A stretch of DNA of 64,000 bases from assembly GCF_003752155.1 (NCBI RefSeq), contig NZ_RJVG01000005.1, forward strand, positions 186,001 through 250,000. Direction: 5' to 3'. A program made the translations under genes and the position numbers. This document shows, in pieces, positions 19,370 to 28,093 of the stretch. Positions within the stretch are counted from its first letter, which is position 1, and every line of letters starts with the position of its first letter. Source of the DNA: Mobilisporobacter senegalensis. Lineage in GTDB: Bacteria > Bacillota > Clostridia > Lachnospirales > Lachnospiraceae. Under the pieces are notes generated by a model, which saw nothing but the letters and a program-made list of their open reading frames with translations, was not told where the DNA came from and made no database searches.

Positions 19370-19411
19370 GAAATGTAGTAAACATGAATGTCAAAGTTCA
19401 TCTTAATTTTT

Positions 19412-19517
19412 AAATAAATATCAGCGTATATTATATTAATTTGACCGTTTTCCCTTCAAGTGGTATATCACTTTCAGTTAATCGACGTCAAATTGAATAA
19501 TTATACGCTGATATTTT
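19412..19517. repeat. Large imperfect palindrome of about 105 bases, MITE-like or terminator
   Basis: The outer arms AAATATCAGCGTATA and TATACGCTGATATTT match perfectly over 15 bases. After seven partly matching bases, AATTTGAC pairs with GTCAAATT. A weaker inner AAGTG/CACTT lies near the centre. It could terminate the SleC-like gene, but it is longer than usual and looks like a small inverted-repeat element. Confidence 0.6.
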
Positions 19518-19638
19518 AATGTATACATCTATATTTAATTTTAATGATCGTTTGACTCACACACTAGGAGTGATTTCCAGTATCAATATTCCATTACAGG
19601 AGATAATAGATAAAAATATCACATTCTAGGAGTAACTT

Positions 19639-20244
19639 ATGCTCACCTATCATGAATTTGAAAAATTACTGGCATATTATTGTGCCCCAAGTATTATGGG
19701 ATTAAAACCGGCTAATTTATTGTCCTGTCAAATAGAAATCAAGATGCTGAAAAAATGGATTCATGAATTTCATGAGTCTTTATCCACATGCCCTGTACGT
19801 ATTAAGATTCTTTATCAACTAAGGGCCGGTAATATCTTGTTGATTTATGATGCTTCTCTGCTGGAACAACAATTATCAAAACCGGAGATAAAAGCTTTTC
19901 TTAAAAATTATGATTATCCTCTGAATCATTCTTTAGATGAGATGATTGATTTTCTGGCACTAAGAATAAAAAAATCCAAGGAATATCCACATGAAATAGG
20001 TGTATTTCTTGGATATCCCTTAGATGATATCATCGGTTTCATCATGAATCAGGGAAAAAATTATAAATTGTGCGGGTATTGGAAAGTTTATTCCAATGAA
20101 AAAGACACCATCCATATATTTGATTCCTATACAAAATCACGACTCTATTTATATGATAAAGTTTCAAGAGGGATTACTTTAAAAGAAATGCAAAGTCTTT
20201 ATTTTTCTCAAACCAGTGAACCGCATAAGAGCAGGTTGGAATGA
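19639..20244 (+). CDS. DUF3793 family protein
   Basis: A 201-residue protein of a clostridial family without known function. Diagnostic segments are CAPSIMGLKPANLLSC near the start and PHEIGVFLGYPLDDIIGFI near residue 115-135, then CGYWKVYS. No membrane segment or catalytic motif that I can name is present. AGGAG lies at good distance from the ATG. Its last 71 bases overlap the convergent acetyltransferase gene on the other strand. The large palindrome lies upstream. Confidence 0.8.
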   Translation: MLTYHEFEKLLAYYCAPSIMGLKPANLLSCQIEIKMLKKWIHEFHESLSTCPVRIKILYQLRAGNILLIYDASLLEQQLSKPEIKAFLKNYDYPLNHSLDEMIDFLALRIKKSKEYPHEIGVFLGYPLDDIIGFIMNQGKNYKLCGYWKVYSNEKDTIHIFDSYTKSRLYLYDKVSRGITLKEMQSLYFSQTSEPHKSRLE

Positions 20245-20449
20245 TTTTTTTATTCTCCTTTTGCATTTTTAAAGCCGCTGCTTCTACTAATTTACTTGCT
20301 ATTCCCTGACCACGTAAAGAATCATCAACAAAAGTATGATTTAGGTTCACTGTATTGGCATCTATATCCGGAAAAGTTACTTCTGCAATCAGTTGTCCTT
20401 TCAGGTCATTCATATAAATTCGATTCTTCTCTTCAATAAAATTATTCAT
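20174..20449 (-). CDS. Small GNAT-fold acetyltransferase, YjdJ type
   Basis: A 91-residue single-domain acyltransferase. HTFVDDSLRGQGIASKLVEAA carries the acetyl-CoA loop (RGQGIA), followed by KIIPTCSYAVHWFEKNKDF, the usual end of the short YjdJ-like Gcn5-related family (PF14542). AAGGAGGCTGTC precedes the start. The substrate is unknown. Its 3' end overlaps the DUF3793 gene by 71 bases in antisense, and both C-termini look genuine. Confidence 0.85.
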   Translation of the reverse strand: MNNFIEEKNRIYMNDLKGQLIAEVTFPDIDANTVNLNHTFVDDSLRGQGIASKLVEAAALKMQKENKKIIPTCSYAVHWFEKNKDFAFLLK

Positions 20450-20486
20450 GACAGCCTCCTTATAACAAGAATTATCAATATACTAT

Positions 20487-21557
20487 TTATTTTACTTCCA
20501 CAGTCCAATTTTTAGTGTCTTCTATTTTTCCTAATTGTATTCCTGTAATTGTATCATACATTTTCTGACTAAGTTCTCCTATACCGCCATCCTGAACTTT
20601 CATAATATGATTTTCCCAACGTAATTGTCCAACGGGTGAAATTACTGCAGCCGTTCCGGTGCCAAAAACTTCTTCTAAAATACCATTCTTATGTGCTTCA
20701 TAAATTTCATCAATTGTAATTTTTCTTTCTTCTACCGGGATTCCCCAGTCTTTACACAACTGGATTACAGAATCTCTTGTTACCCCAGGTAAGATGCTTC
20801 CATTTAATTGGGGCGTTATTATTTTCCCATCAATCTTAAAGAAAATATTCATAGCTCCTACTTCTTCAATATATCTGCGTTCCACACCATCAAGCCACAA
20901 AACCTGTGAATATCCGGCCTCATGTGCTTTTACCTGTGCCTTCATGGAAGCCACATAATTTCCACCAGTCTTTGCCTCGCCGATACCGCCTTTTACTGCT
21001 CTTACATATTCATCCTCAATCCATATTTTGACCGGATCCAAGCCTTCCGGATAATAAGCCCCTACTGGGGAAAGTATTATTATGAAAGTGTACGTATTGG
21101 ATGGACGTACACCTAAGAATGGATCTGTTGCGATCAAAAATGGTCTGATATATAAGGAAGTACCTTCTTTTGTAGGTATCCATTCCTCATCCGTTTTTAC
21201 TACAGCTTTTAGTGCCGCCAAAAAATCTTCTTCCGGGATCTCTGGCATACAAAGTCTTTCATTGGTCCTATTTGCTCTCTCAATGTTCTTATCAGGACGG
21301 AATAATAATATTCTTCCATCTTCTGTTTTATACGCTTTTAAACCCTCAAACATCTCCTGTCCATAATGAAATACCATGGCAGACGGTTCAAGACTAAGAG
21401 GCCCATAAGGTACTACCCTGGCATCATGCCATCCTTTACCTTCTTCGTAATCCATGAGAAACATATGATCCGTAAAAATAGTACCAAATACTAATGGATT
21501 ATCTTCGTCTGGTATTTCTTTAGGTGCAGTAGTTTTTTCAAATCTGATGTCCAACAT
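20487..21557 (-). CDS. ilvE: Branched-chain amino acid aminotransferase
   Basis: A 356-residue PLP enzyme that interconverts valine, leucine and isoleucine with their 2-oxo acids. It belongs to the larger fold-type IV subgroup. The PLP lysine should be Lys196 in GEAKTGGNYVASM, with EMFEGLKAY and GTGTAAVISPVG as further landmarks. I prefer the second ATG (21557) because the AAGGAAGG ribosome site is too close to the first (21566). No other ilv or leu gene is adjacent. It follows dfrA on the same strand. Confidence 0.95.
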   Translation of the reverse strand: MLDIRFEKTTAPKEIPDEDNPLVFGTIFTDHMFLMDYEEGKGWHDARVVPYGPLSLEPSAMVFHYGQEMFEGLKAYKTEDGRILLFRPDKNIERANRTNERLCMPEIPEEDFLAALKAVVKTDEEWIPTKEGTSLYIRPFLIATDPFLGVRPSNTYTFIIILSPVGAYYPEGLDPVKIWIEDEYVRAVKGGIGEAKTGGNYVASMKAQVKAHEAGYSQVLWLDGVERRYIEEVGAMNIFFKIDGKIITPQLNGSILPGVTRDSVIQLCKDWGIPVEERKITIDEIYEAHKNGILEEVFGTGTAAVISPVGQLRWENHIMKVQDGGIGELSQKMYDTITGIQLGKIEDTKNWTVEVK

Positions 21558-21732
21558 TATTCTCATCCTTCCTTTTAGCTGATAACTACCAAACTTCCAG
21601 TAATTACATTAAACAGATTTCTTTATTACTGAATATATTATACTTCTAAGATTAAATATTCAATAGTAAAATCTAAATTTATCCAATATACCTATACGAA
21701 TAATTTATGTAAATCATTCCTTTAGGTAATGT

Positions 21733-22221
21733 CTAATTCCTTACATATTTACGAAAAGTATATTCCAGATCATAATAAGTCTGTTCTTCTGATTCTTCTG
21801 CCAATTCCCAATCGGGCATATCATCAAGATCAGGAAAATAAGTATCTGCCTCATAGGCATAATCAATTTTAGTGACATAGGCCACATCACAATATGGTAA
21901 CATCTGTTTGTATATACTTTCACCACCTATGACATATACATCATTTGATGGATATTTCTTAACTTCTTCAAGTGCTTCTTCTATACTGTGAAGGATCATT
22001 GTATCCTTCATATTGTAATCATTCTGCCTTGTTATCACTATATTAGTACGATTCTTTAAAGGCTGTCCACCTGGAAAGCTTTCAAGGGTACTTCTTCCCA
22101 TAACAACTACCTTTCCGGTTGTTTCTGTCCGAAAGAACCTCTGATCTGCCGGGATTCTCACCAGTAATTGATTTTTAAGCCCGATTGCCCAATTTTTATC
22201 AACTGCAACAATTAAATTCAT
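21733..22221 (-). CDS. dfrA: Dihydrofolate reductase
   Basis: A 162-residue enzyme that reduces dihydrofolate with NADPH. It opens MNLIVAVDKNWAIGLKNQLLVRIPAD, with the Trp loop, then GKVVVMGRSTLESFP and DVYVIGGESIYKQ, all standard DHFR elements. The acidic active-site residue is the Asp of IPAD. It lies 49 bases after thyA on the same strand, so the two likely form an operon that makes dTMP and recycles the folate product. Confidence 0.96.
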   Translation of the reverse strand: MNLIVAVDKNWAIGLKNQLLVRIPADQRFFRTETTGKVVVMGRSTLESFPGGQPLKNRTNIVITRQNDYNMKDTMILHSIEEALEEVKKYPSNDVYVIGGESIYKQMLPYCDVAYVTKIDYAYEADTYFPDLDDMPDWELAEESEEQTYYDLEYTFRKYVRN

Positions 22222-22270
22222 TCTTTATCCTCTCAATTCTAATCTGCAATTTAACAGTATACCTCAAGAT

Positions 22271-23119
22271 TTATACTGCTACAGGTATATTTTCTATCTT
22301 TGGTCCAGTGATATAATTATCCAGACGAAAATCATCCACTGTAAACTGATAGAAATCTTTTATATCCGGGTTCATCCAGAAAGTTGGTGCATCATAAGTT
22401 TCTCTTGTAATTAATTCTTTGATGATTGGAATATGTCTGTCATAGATATGTGCATCTGCAATTACATGTACCAGCTCACCCACTTCATAGCCACACACCT
22501 GTGCCAACATATGGACAAGAACTGCATATTGGCATACATTCCAGTTATTTGCTGCTAATATATCCTGTGAACGTTGATTTAAAATTGCATTTAACTTTAA
22601 GTTTCCAGTTTCTTTATTCGTTGTCACATTAAATGTCATACTATATGCACAAGGATATAAATTCATCTCATGCAAATCCTGATGAACATAGATGTTAGTC
22701 ATGATTCTTCGGCTGTAAGGGTTATTCTTTAAATCATAGATGACACGATCCACCTGATCCATGTCTCCTTCTCTATAATGATGTTTTACTCCTAATTGAT
22801 ATCCATACGCCTTGCCTATGGAACCATCTTTATCTGCCCAGCTATCCCATATGTGACTATGTAGATCATTAATATTATTGGATTTCTTCTGCCATATCCA
22901 AAGCATCTCATCAATACAGCTTTTGATGCCGGTTCTTCTAAGGGTGATTGCTGGAAATTCTTTTGATAAGTCATAACGATTTACCACTCCAAACTGCTTA
23001 ATGGTATAGGCAAAAGAGCCATCTTCCCATTTAGGCCTGACTTTTTCCCCTTCTGTACTGTAGCCATTTTCAAGGATATCCTTACACATATCAATAAATA
23101 TCTTATCTGCTAAACTCAT
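22271..23119 (-). CDS. thyA: Thymidylate synthase, clostridial ThyA variant
   Basis: A 282-residue enzyme that methylates dUMP to dTMP using methylene-tetrahydrofolate. The nucleophile is Cys157 in NLYPCAYSMTFNV. The usual ThyA motifs are altered (AANNWNVCQYAVL, VIADAHIYDRHI instead of GDxHxYxNH), as in a distinct clostridial subgroup. GGAGGAG precedes the ATG. It is followed by dfrA, which regenerates tetrahydrofolate. Confidence 0.93.
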   Translation of the reverse strand: MSLADKIFIDMCKDILENGYSTEGEKVRPKWEDGSFAYTIKQFGVVNRYDLSKEFPAITLRRTGIKSCIDEMLWIWQKKSNNINDLHSHIWDSWADKDGSIGKAYGYQLGVKHHYREGDMDQVDRVIYDLKNNPYSRRIMTNIYVHQDLHEMNLYPCAYSMTFNVTTNKETGNLKLNAILNQRSQDILAANNWNVCQYAVLVHMLAQVCGYEVGELVHVIADAHIYDRHIPIIKELITRETYDAPTFWMNPDIKDFYQFTVDDFRLDNYITGPKIENIPVAV

Positions 23120-23209
23120 TTTTCTCCTCCAGCTCTTTTCATTATTTAATCTCTAAGTATCTTCATATTACAGCAAAACGTATTCTGAACTGTATTCAAG
23201 TTCAAAATT

Positions 23210-23265
23210 AAGTTCAACTAAAATTCAGATGTGATTTGAATCCTGACTGAATTTTAGTTGAACTT
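23210..23265 (-). terminator. Hairpin terminator downstream of the M3 peptidase gene
   Basis: Perfect 19-base arms, AAGTTCAACTAAAATTCAG and its complement, around an 18-base loop. On the minus strand TTAATTTTG follows. The loop contains GATGTGATTTG, which occurs again near 30349. Confidence 0.7.
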
Positions 23266-23298
23266 ATCTGGGAACGTTCCTTTATGCTGCCCTGCAGA

Positions 23299-24969
23299 TT
23301 ACACTATTTCTTCAAGTTTATCCACTAATGATTTAATACAGTCTTTATCAAATGGGCTGATTAAACCAGCAGTCTTTATAGTGTTCACAAAGAAGTCACT
23401 TGCAGAGGCTTTGCAAAGATTAAGATAACTGTTCCAGGCTTTTCCATAGTCTTCATCCATCATTACTTTATATTGTAATGCACAAGTCATCGCTAAGCAA
23501 TAGTCAATATAATAGAATGGTGAATTATATATATGTGTCTGTTTCTGCCATCTGCCTCCCGTTCCAAAGAAAGGATCATTTTCATAGTTAAGATGCGGAC
23601 GATATACTTTTTCAAGTTCCATCCATTTATCTTTTCTTTCCTGAGGACTCATATCGGGATTTTCATATACTATCTGCTGAAATTCATCTACCATACAGCC
23701 ATATGGAATGAAGGATACGGAATGTTCAAGATGCATTTGAATATATTCATTCGCTCTTTCTCCAAAGAAAAGGTGCATCCATGGCCTGGTGAAAAACTCC
23801 ATAGACATGGAATGACACTCTGCTGTTTCCATAGTGATTTCTTTATGCTCTCTGATTTCTTCATTCCTTACTAAAAATGCCTGGAATGCGTGGCCACATT
23901 CGTGAGTCATTACATCAACATCTCCACTTGTGGTATTAAAATTGGCAAAAATGAATGGAGCATTATAATTAGGGATAGTTGTCTGGTATCCTCCGGCTCT
24001 TTTATCTTTTCTTCCAAATACATCAAATAATTCATTAGACATCATGAAATGGAAGAAATCTTTTGTCTCACTTGACAATTCTGTATACATTTCTTTACCG
24101 GCCAGAAGAATCTGCTCCGGAGTTCCAATGGGCGCAGGGTTCCCATTTTTAAAATGTACTTCTTCATCTATATAGGATAAGCTGCTTAATCCAATTCTTT
24201 CTCTTCTTCGCTCATGTAATTTTTCTGCAAATGGAACAAGATATTCTTTTACCTGATCCCTGAATACCTTTACCATCTCCTGACCATAACAATTTCTTTC
24301 CATTCGGTAATAAGCCAGTTCCACAAAATTATCATATCCCAGCAATTTTGCCTGTTCGGTACGATTTTTTACTAGCTCATCATAGATTTCATCCAAAGCT
24401 TCCCCAATGGATAAAAAGAATTCGGATTCTTTTTTATGGGCCTGCCTTCTTATCTCTCTATCTTCACTAATTAAATACTTACGCAGCAAAGATATATTAA
24501 GTTCCTCTCCATGAAACTTAATGTTAGCACTTGCAATTAGTTTATTATACATTGTTGATAAAGCATTTTCTTTCTGAATCAGTGGAATTAATTTCTCATC
24601 AAATGACTTTAATCTTAACTCAATATTCTTAAATGCAACTGGTCCAATCTTACTCTCTAAATAATCCCTATGCTCCGAATCATAAACCATCTTCATATAT
24701 TGATTGATCAGATGGTCTATCTGAGGCGACATGGTATCATAATAGTCTTGTTCCCCTGCATAGAATTCTTCTTTTATATTCATATCATGACGAATCATAG
24801 CTATAGTTGACATGGTCTCATAATTTTTCATGATATGGTAATAATATTTATGTGCTTCGAATTGTTCTTCTCCCGTTTCAGCTTTTGCAAAATTTGTAAA
24901 CAGATTATTAAATTCTTTCTTTAATTCCTCATGATCTACTCGTTCATATGGCATTTCACTAAACTTCAT
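23299..24969 (-). CDS. M3 family oligoendopeptidase
   Basis: A 556-residue cytoplasmic zinc peptidase of the PepF/thimet group that should trim short peptides. The zinc site is HECGH at 356-360 in VDVMTHECGHAFQAFL, with the third ligand in METAECHSMSMEFFT. It has the usual all-helical M3 architecture. AAGGTAATACC precedes the start. It is monocistronic. Confidence 0.93.
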   Translation of the reverse strand: MKFSEMPYERVDHEELKKEFNNLFTNFAKAETGEEQFEAHKYYYHIMKNYETMSTIAMIRHDMNIKEEFYAGEQDYYDTMSPQIDHLINQYMKMVYDSEHRDYLESKIGPVAFKNIELRLKSFDEKLIPLIQKENALSTMYNKLIASANIKFHGEELNISLLRKYLISEDREIRRQAHKKESEFFLSIGEALDEIYDELVKNRTEQAKLLGYDNFVELAYYRMERNCYGQEMVKVFRDQVKEYLVPFAEKLHERRRERIGLSSLSYIDEEVHFKNGNPAPIGTPEQILLAGKEMYTELSSETKDFFHFMMSNELFDVFGRKDKRAGGYQTTIPNYNAPFIFANFNTTSGDVDVMTHECGHAFQAFLVRNEEIREHKEITMETAECHSMSMEFFTRPWMHLFFGERANEYIQMHLEHSVSFIPYGCMVDEFQQIVYENPDMSPQERKDKWMELEKVYRPHLNYENDPFFGTGGRWQKQTHIYNSPFYYIDYCLAMTCALQYKVMMDEDYGKAWNSYLNLCKASASDFFVNTIKTAGLISPFDKDCIKSLVDKLEEIV

Positions 24970-25139
24970 GGTATTACCTTATATAATGTTAATCCATTAT
25001 ATATTTTCCTTTCATGAATATAATCTTATAGTCAATTACAATACTATCTCTGTGGGTATAATTTATTATATGTAGTTGCCTTAGGACTATTCTCCCTATA
25101 TTATACTAAAATAAGCGACTAAAAAATACAATCCAAAAA

Positions 25140-25202
25140 GGAGCTTTTGCAAAAATATAAAGTTCTTCTAAATTTCAGAAAAATATATTTTGCAAAAGCC
25201 CC
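25140..25202 (-). terminator. Terminator of cassette A (dispersed hairpin family)
   Basis: GGAGCTTTTGCAAAA pairs with TTTTGCAAAAGCCCC (one G-U), followed on the minus strand by TTTTTGG. The loop shares a core (TTTTTCTGAA..TTAGAAGAACTTTAT on the minus strand) with the partial element at 39884. Confidence 0.8.
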
Positions 25203-25249
25203 TGCTATATTTTATAACGGATCCTTTTCTGATGTTGTTTATCTAAGGA

Positions 25250-25792
25250 CTACCAATGTCTTTTGGTTGCTTCCTCATTGGAAAATTGATCCCTTCTGCT
25301 TAACATAAGACATATCCCATCTAATGTAATATGTAAAGTCTGATCAAATAAACTGCTTAGTAATTGGATGGATGCCCTTTCTTTACCTTGTTCTGATTTC
25401 ACAGTCCCCGGTATGATCAATGCCATATCTGCTAATTCTCCAATCGTTGAGGAAGGTTTGCTTGTCACCGCAATAATACTGCAGCCTATCTTAACTGCTT
25501 TTTTAGCATCTGCTACTACACTGGAAGATTCCCCTGAACCGGATACTGCTATAAGGATATCTTCTTTTTCAATAGAAGGAGTAATGGTTTCTCCAATGAC
25601 AAAGACTCTATAACCAAGATGCATCAATCGCATGGCAAATCCTTTGGCCATAAGCCCTGAGCGGCCTTCTCCATCTACAAAGATTCTTTTATCTTTTTGC
25701 ACATAGGATAAAAATTCCTCCAGCTGTTCTATATCTACCTTTTCTAACACAACCGTTATTTCCTTCATAATATCTTGTAATATATCAATCAT
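25250..25792 (-). CDS. hxlB: 6-phospho-3-hexuloisomerase
   Basis: A 180-residue SIS-domain isomerase that interconverts hexulose 6-phosphate and fructose 6-phosphate. It shows DGEGRSGLMAKGFAMRLMHLG, AVSGSGESSSVV and AVTSKPSSTIGELAD, the pattern of PHI enzymes. Its ATG overlaps the hxlA stop by four bases (ATGA), so the two are coupled. It is the last gene of cassette A. Confidence 0.9.
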   Translation of the reverse strand: MIDILQDIMKEITVVLEKVDIEQLEEFLSYVQKDKRIFVDGEGRSGLMAKGFAMRLMHLGYRVFVIGETITPSIEKEDILIAVSGSGESSSVVADAKKAVKIGCSIIAVTSKPSSTIGELADMALIIPGTVKSEQGKERASIQLLSSLFDQTLHITLDGICLMLSRRDQFSNEEATKRHW

Positions 25793-26415
25793 TTTCTAAC
25801 CTCTTTCATTCTACTGAAGTCTTTTGCCGCCAATTTACGATCTTGGGCTTTTGTAATGGCTCCTCCAACAATAGCTATTTCAATTCCACTTTTCTCAAGT
25901 AGTGGCATAGTATTTACAGACACTCCTCCTGCCACAGATATCCTTTCTATCCCTTTTAGAGACAGGATTGATTCCTGAATTAAATTCTCCAGTCCTATTC
26001 CATTTTTATCTGCCGGAAGATGAACTCCAAAGATTGCATCTTTGAACTTTATTAAGCTGGATAAACGTTGGTCATCTACTTCTAGCAAATCGATCATATA
26101 GTCTTTCTTATATTCTTTCGCAACCCGGTCACAAATCTCAATGGAAGAGATTGCTGATGCTCCCATAACAGTGGCAATATCTGCTCCTGCTTCATATACT
26201 GCCCGAAATTCATACTCTGCTTCATCAATTGTTTTAATATCTGCAAGAATCCTAATATCAGGGAAGTTTTCTTTTATTTTACGGACAGAGTCCATTCCAT
26301 AATCTTTAATCAGGGAAGTACCAATCTCAATAATATCCACATACTCCCTGGTCTCTTTTATAATATCAATTGCTTCTTCAATGGTTACCCGGTCTATGGC
26401 AAGTTGTAATATCAT
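25789..26415 (-). CDS. hxlA: 3-hexulose-6-phosphate synthase
   Basis: A 208-residue TIM barrel of the OMP-decarboxylase suprafamily. The catalytic DxKxxD motif is seen in ILADIKTIDEAEYE, then ADIATVMGAS. The TV-MG form favours hexulose-phosphate synthase over ketogulonate-phosphate decarboxylase. It condenses formaldehyde with ribulose 5-phosphate, or runs in reverse to make pentose phosphate. The ribosome site is distant (AAAGGAC), but the N-terminus matches the family. It sits between the KDG-kinase-like gene and hxlB. Confidence 0.87.
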   Translation of the reverse strand: MILQLAIDRVTIEEAIDIIKETREYVDIIEIGTSLIKDYGMDSVRKIKENFPDIRILADIKTIDEAEYEFRAVYEAGADIATVMGASAISSIEICDRVAKEYKKDYMIDLLEVDDQRLSSLIKFKDAIFGVHLPADKNGIGLENLIQESILSLKGIERISVAGGVSVNTMPLLEKSGIEIAIVGGAITKAQDRKLAAKDFSRMKEVRK

Positions 26416-26457
26416 AATTAAAAATAGTCCTTTCTTACATATAAGGAATTTTCCTCT

Positions 26458-27399
26458 TTAATTTCTTTGTTTTATATATTCATCCAATTCCTGTCTGGTC
26501 GGCAGCCCTTCATTATCACTAATATGTGTGACTTGAATGGAACCAATGGCATTTCCACGAAGTACAGACTCTTTGATTGATAAATTTTCTAATAATCCAC
26601 TTATCACTCCTGCGGCAAATCCATCTCCTGCACCAACAGTATCTACAACCTTTTCCACTTTAAAACCAGGAACTGTATATGAAGTATCCTCATCTCTCAC
26701 ATAGGCCCCATCCGGTCCAAGTTTTACAAGCACTTTTTTAATACCCAGTCCCTGGTAAAAATCTGCGATTTTCTCAGGATCTTCACTTCCCATTAGAATC
26801 AGCCCTTCTGAAGTTCCAGGCAGGATCATATGGCATTTTGAAGCAATATCATTAATTGTCTGAGTCATTACTTCTTGACTCTCCCACAGGGCAGGTCTTA
26901 GATTAGGATCAAATGTAATAAAGATATGGTTTTCTTTTGCCCGTTCAATCAATCGGTAGGTTGCTTCCCTGCAGGTATCTGACAGAGCCGGCGGTATTCC
27001 TGTTATATGAACTAATTTGATTCCATTAAAGTCAATTGCATCTATTTCTTTTATTCCCATATGGGAAGCCGCAGATCCTTTTCTGTAATAAGGAACATAG
27101 GGATCTCCTGATTTCACTTTACTTTTTAATTGAAATCCTGTTTTATAGATAGGATCATAAGTGATAAATTCTGTGCCGATAGATTCTTTCTTTAGAAAAT
27201 TCTCTATATAATGTCCCAGTGGTTCATCACCAAGTCTGGTAATATAGGTTGCTTTATGTCCCAATCTGGTTAATCCGATACAGACATTAACCTCTGCACC
27301 AGCTAAAGAACGTGTGAAATGCTCAACCTCCTCTAATGGACCATAAGTATCTGCCATAAATAACGCCATAGGTTCCCCAAATAAAATTACTTCACTCAT
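26458..27399 (-). CDS. PfkB-family sugar kinase, KDG-kinase-like
   Basis: A 313-residue ribokinase-type kinase. PfkB motif 2 is DTVGAGDGFAAGVISG near residue 250. YYRKGSAASHMG near residue 100 resembles 2-dehydro-3-deoxygluconate kinases. With the KDPG aldolase gene upstream in the same operon it could convert KDG to KDPG. AAGGGG lies before the ATG, one base after the stop of the M78-like gene. The exact sugar is an inference. Confidence 0.82.
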   Translation of the reverse strand: MSEVILFGEPMALFMADTYGPLEEVEHFTRSLAGAEVNVCIGLTRLGHKATYITRLGDEPLGHYIENFLKKESIGTEFITYDPIYKTGFQLKSKVKSGDPYVPYYRKGSAASHMGIKEIDAIDFNGIKLVHITGIPPALSDTCREATYRLIERAKENHIFITFDPNLRPALWESQEVMTQTINDIASKCHMILPGTSEGLILMGSEDPEKIADFYQGLGIKKVLVKLGPDGAYVRDEDTSYTVPGFKVEKVVDTVGAGDGFAAGVISGLLENLSIKESVLRGNAIGSIQVTHISDNEGLPTRQELDEYIKQRN

Positions 27400-27400
27400 A

Positions 27401-28093
27401 TTATTCCCCTTCCTGCCCTCTATGATAATTTTGAGGGAATCTATTCTTTTTAAACGTTAGAATTTCATCAACTAACTTTTGTGTTTTACCCCCATCATGA
27501 GGATAAAGCATTATGGCATCAAATACATAAGGACTATAAGATATTCCCAAAAGTTCCCTTGCAAATGCCATGGCAGCGATTTCACCAATTGCCATAAGCT
27601 TTGATTTATTGCGTAATGGTCCTATTTTCCATAATTCAATTGTTTCTGTCCTCGTATAGATTTTCTCATCCTGTTCTTCCATATAATGAAACATCTCATG
27701 TGCCAAAAGCATACTTTCAATATCCACATGCTCCATCATTTCATTCATATCCTTTTCTTCCAACAGATTTGTTACTTTTTCTATATTCCCCTGATATATG
27801 GTCACCTTATCAGGATAATTAAACTTTGCAAAAACAATGTAATTATCAGCTCCATCAGAGTCCTCATATTTAATCTTCAGATCAAGCTTCTTTGCATACT
27901 CTTTTACTGTAGCGGGCCCATATTGATTTTTAAGTTTTCTGGCTTGTTCAATACCGCAAAAATTGGCATTTTTTATCATATGAGTCCTTAAATCGGAATC
28001 AATCTTACGATTTAGCGGATCACGGCTAAATGCATAATTCCCCCACTCTATATCGTCTAGCAACATTAATTTTTCTGCGGATTCTTTTATCAT
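27401..28093 (-). CDS. M78/ImmA-like HExxH metalloprotein of cassette A
   Basis: A 230-residue soluble protein of unknown role. HEMFHYMEE at 132-139 supplies a probable HExxH zinc site. IGEIAAMAFARELLGI, with Glu171, resembles the third-ligand region of ImmA/IrrE (M78) peptidases, E..A..FA.ELL. It overlaps the HyuA-like gene in ATGA. A paralogue lies in the same place in cassette B (48458-49090), sharing HE(M/F)FHY and EIxAxAFA(R/K)ELLG. M78 proteins usually cleave repressors, but here the position in a catabolic operon suggests an enzymatic or maturation role. That is inference. Confidence 0.65.
   Translation of the reverse strand: MIKESAEKLMLLDDIEWGNYAFSRDPLNRKIDSDLRTHMIKNANFCGIEQARKLKNQYGPATVKEYAKKLDLKIKYEDSDGADNYIVFAKFNYPDKVTIYQGNIEKVTNLLEEKDMNEMMEHVDIESMLLAHEMFHYMEEQDEKIYTRTETIELWKIGPLRNKSKLMAIGEIAAMAFARELLGISYSPYVFDAIMLYPHDGGKTQKLVDEILTFKKNRFPQNYHRGQEGE

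Noticed and set aside
27401-28093. Toxin-antitoxin or phage-repressor system based on the M78-like protein
   Set aside because: M78 proteins often act with helix-turn-helix repressors, but none is adjacent and the gene is embedded in a catabolic operon.
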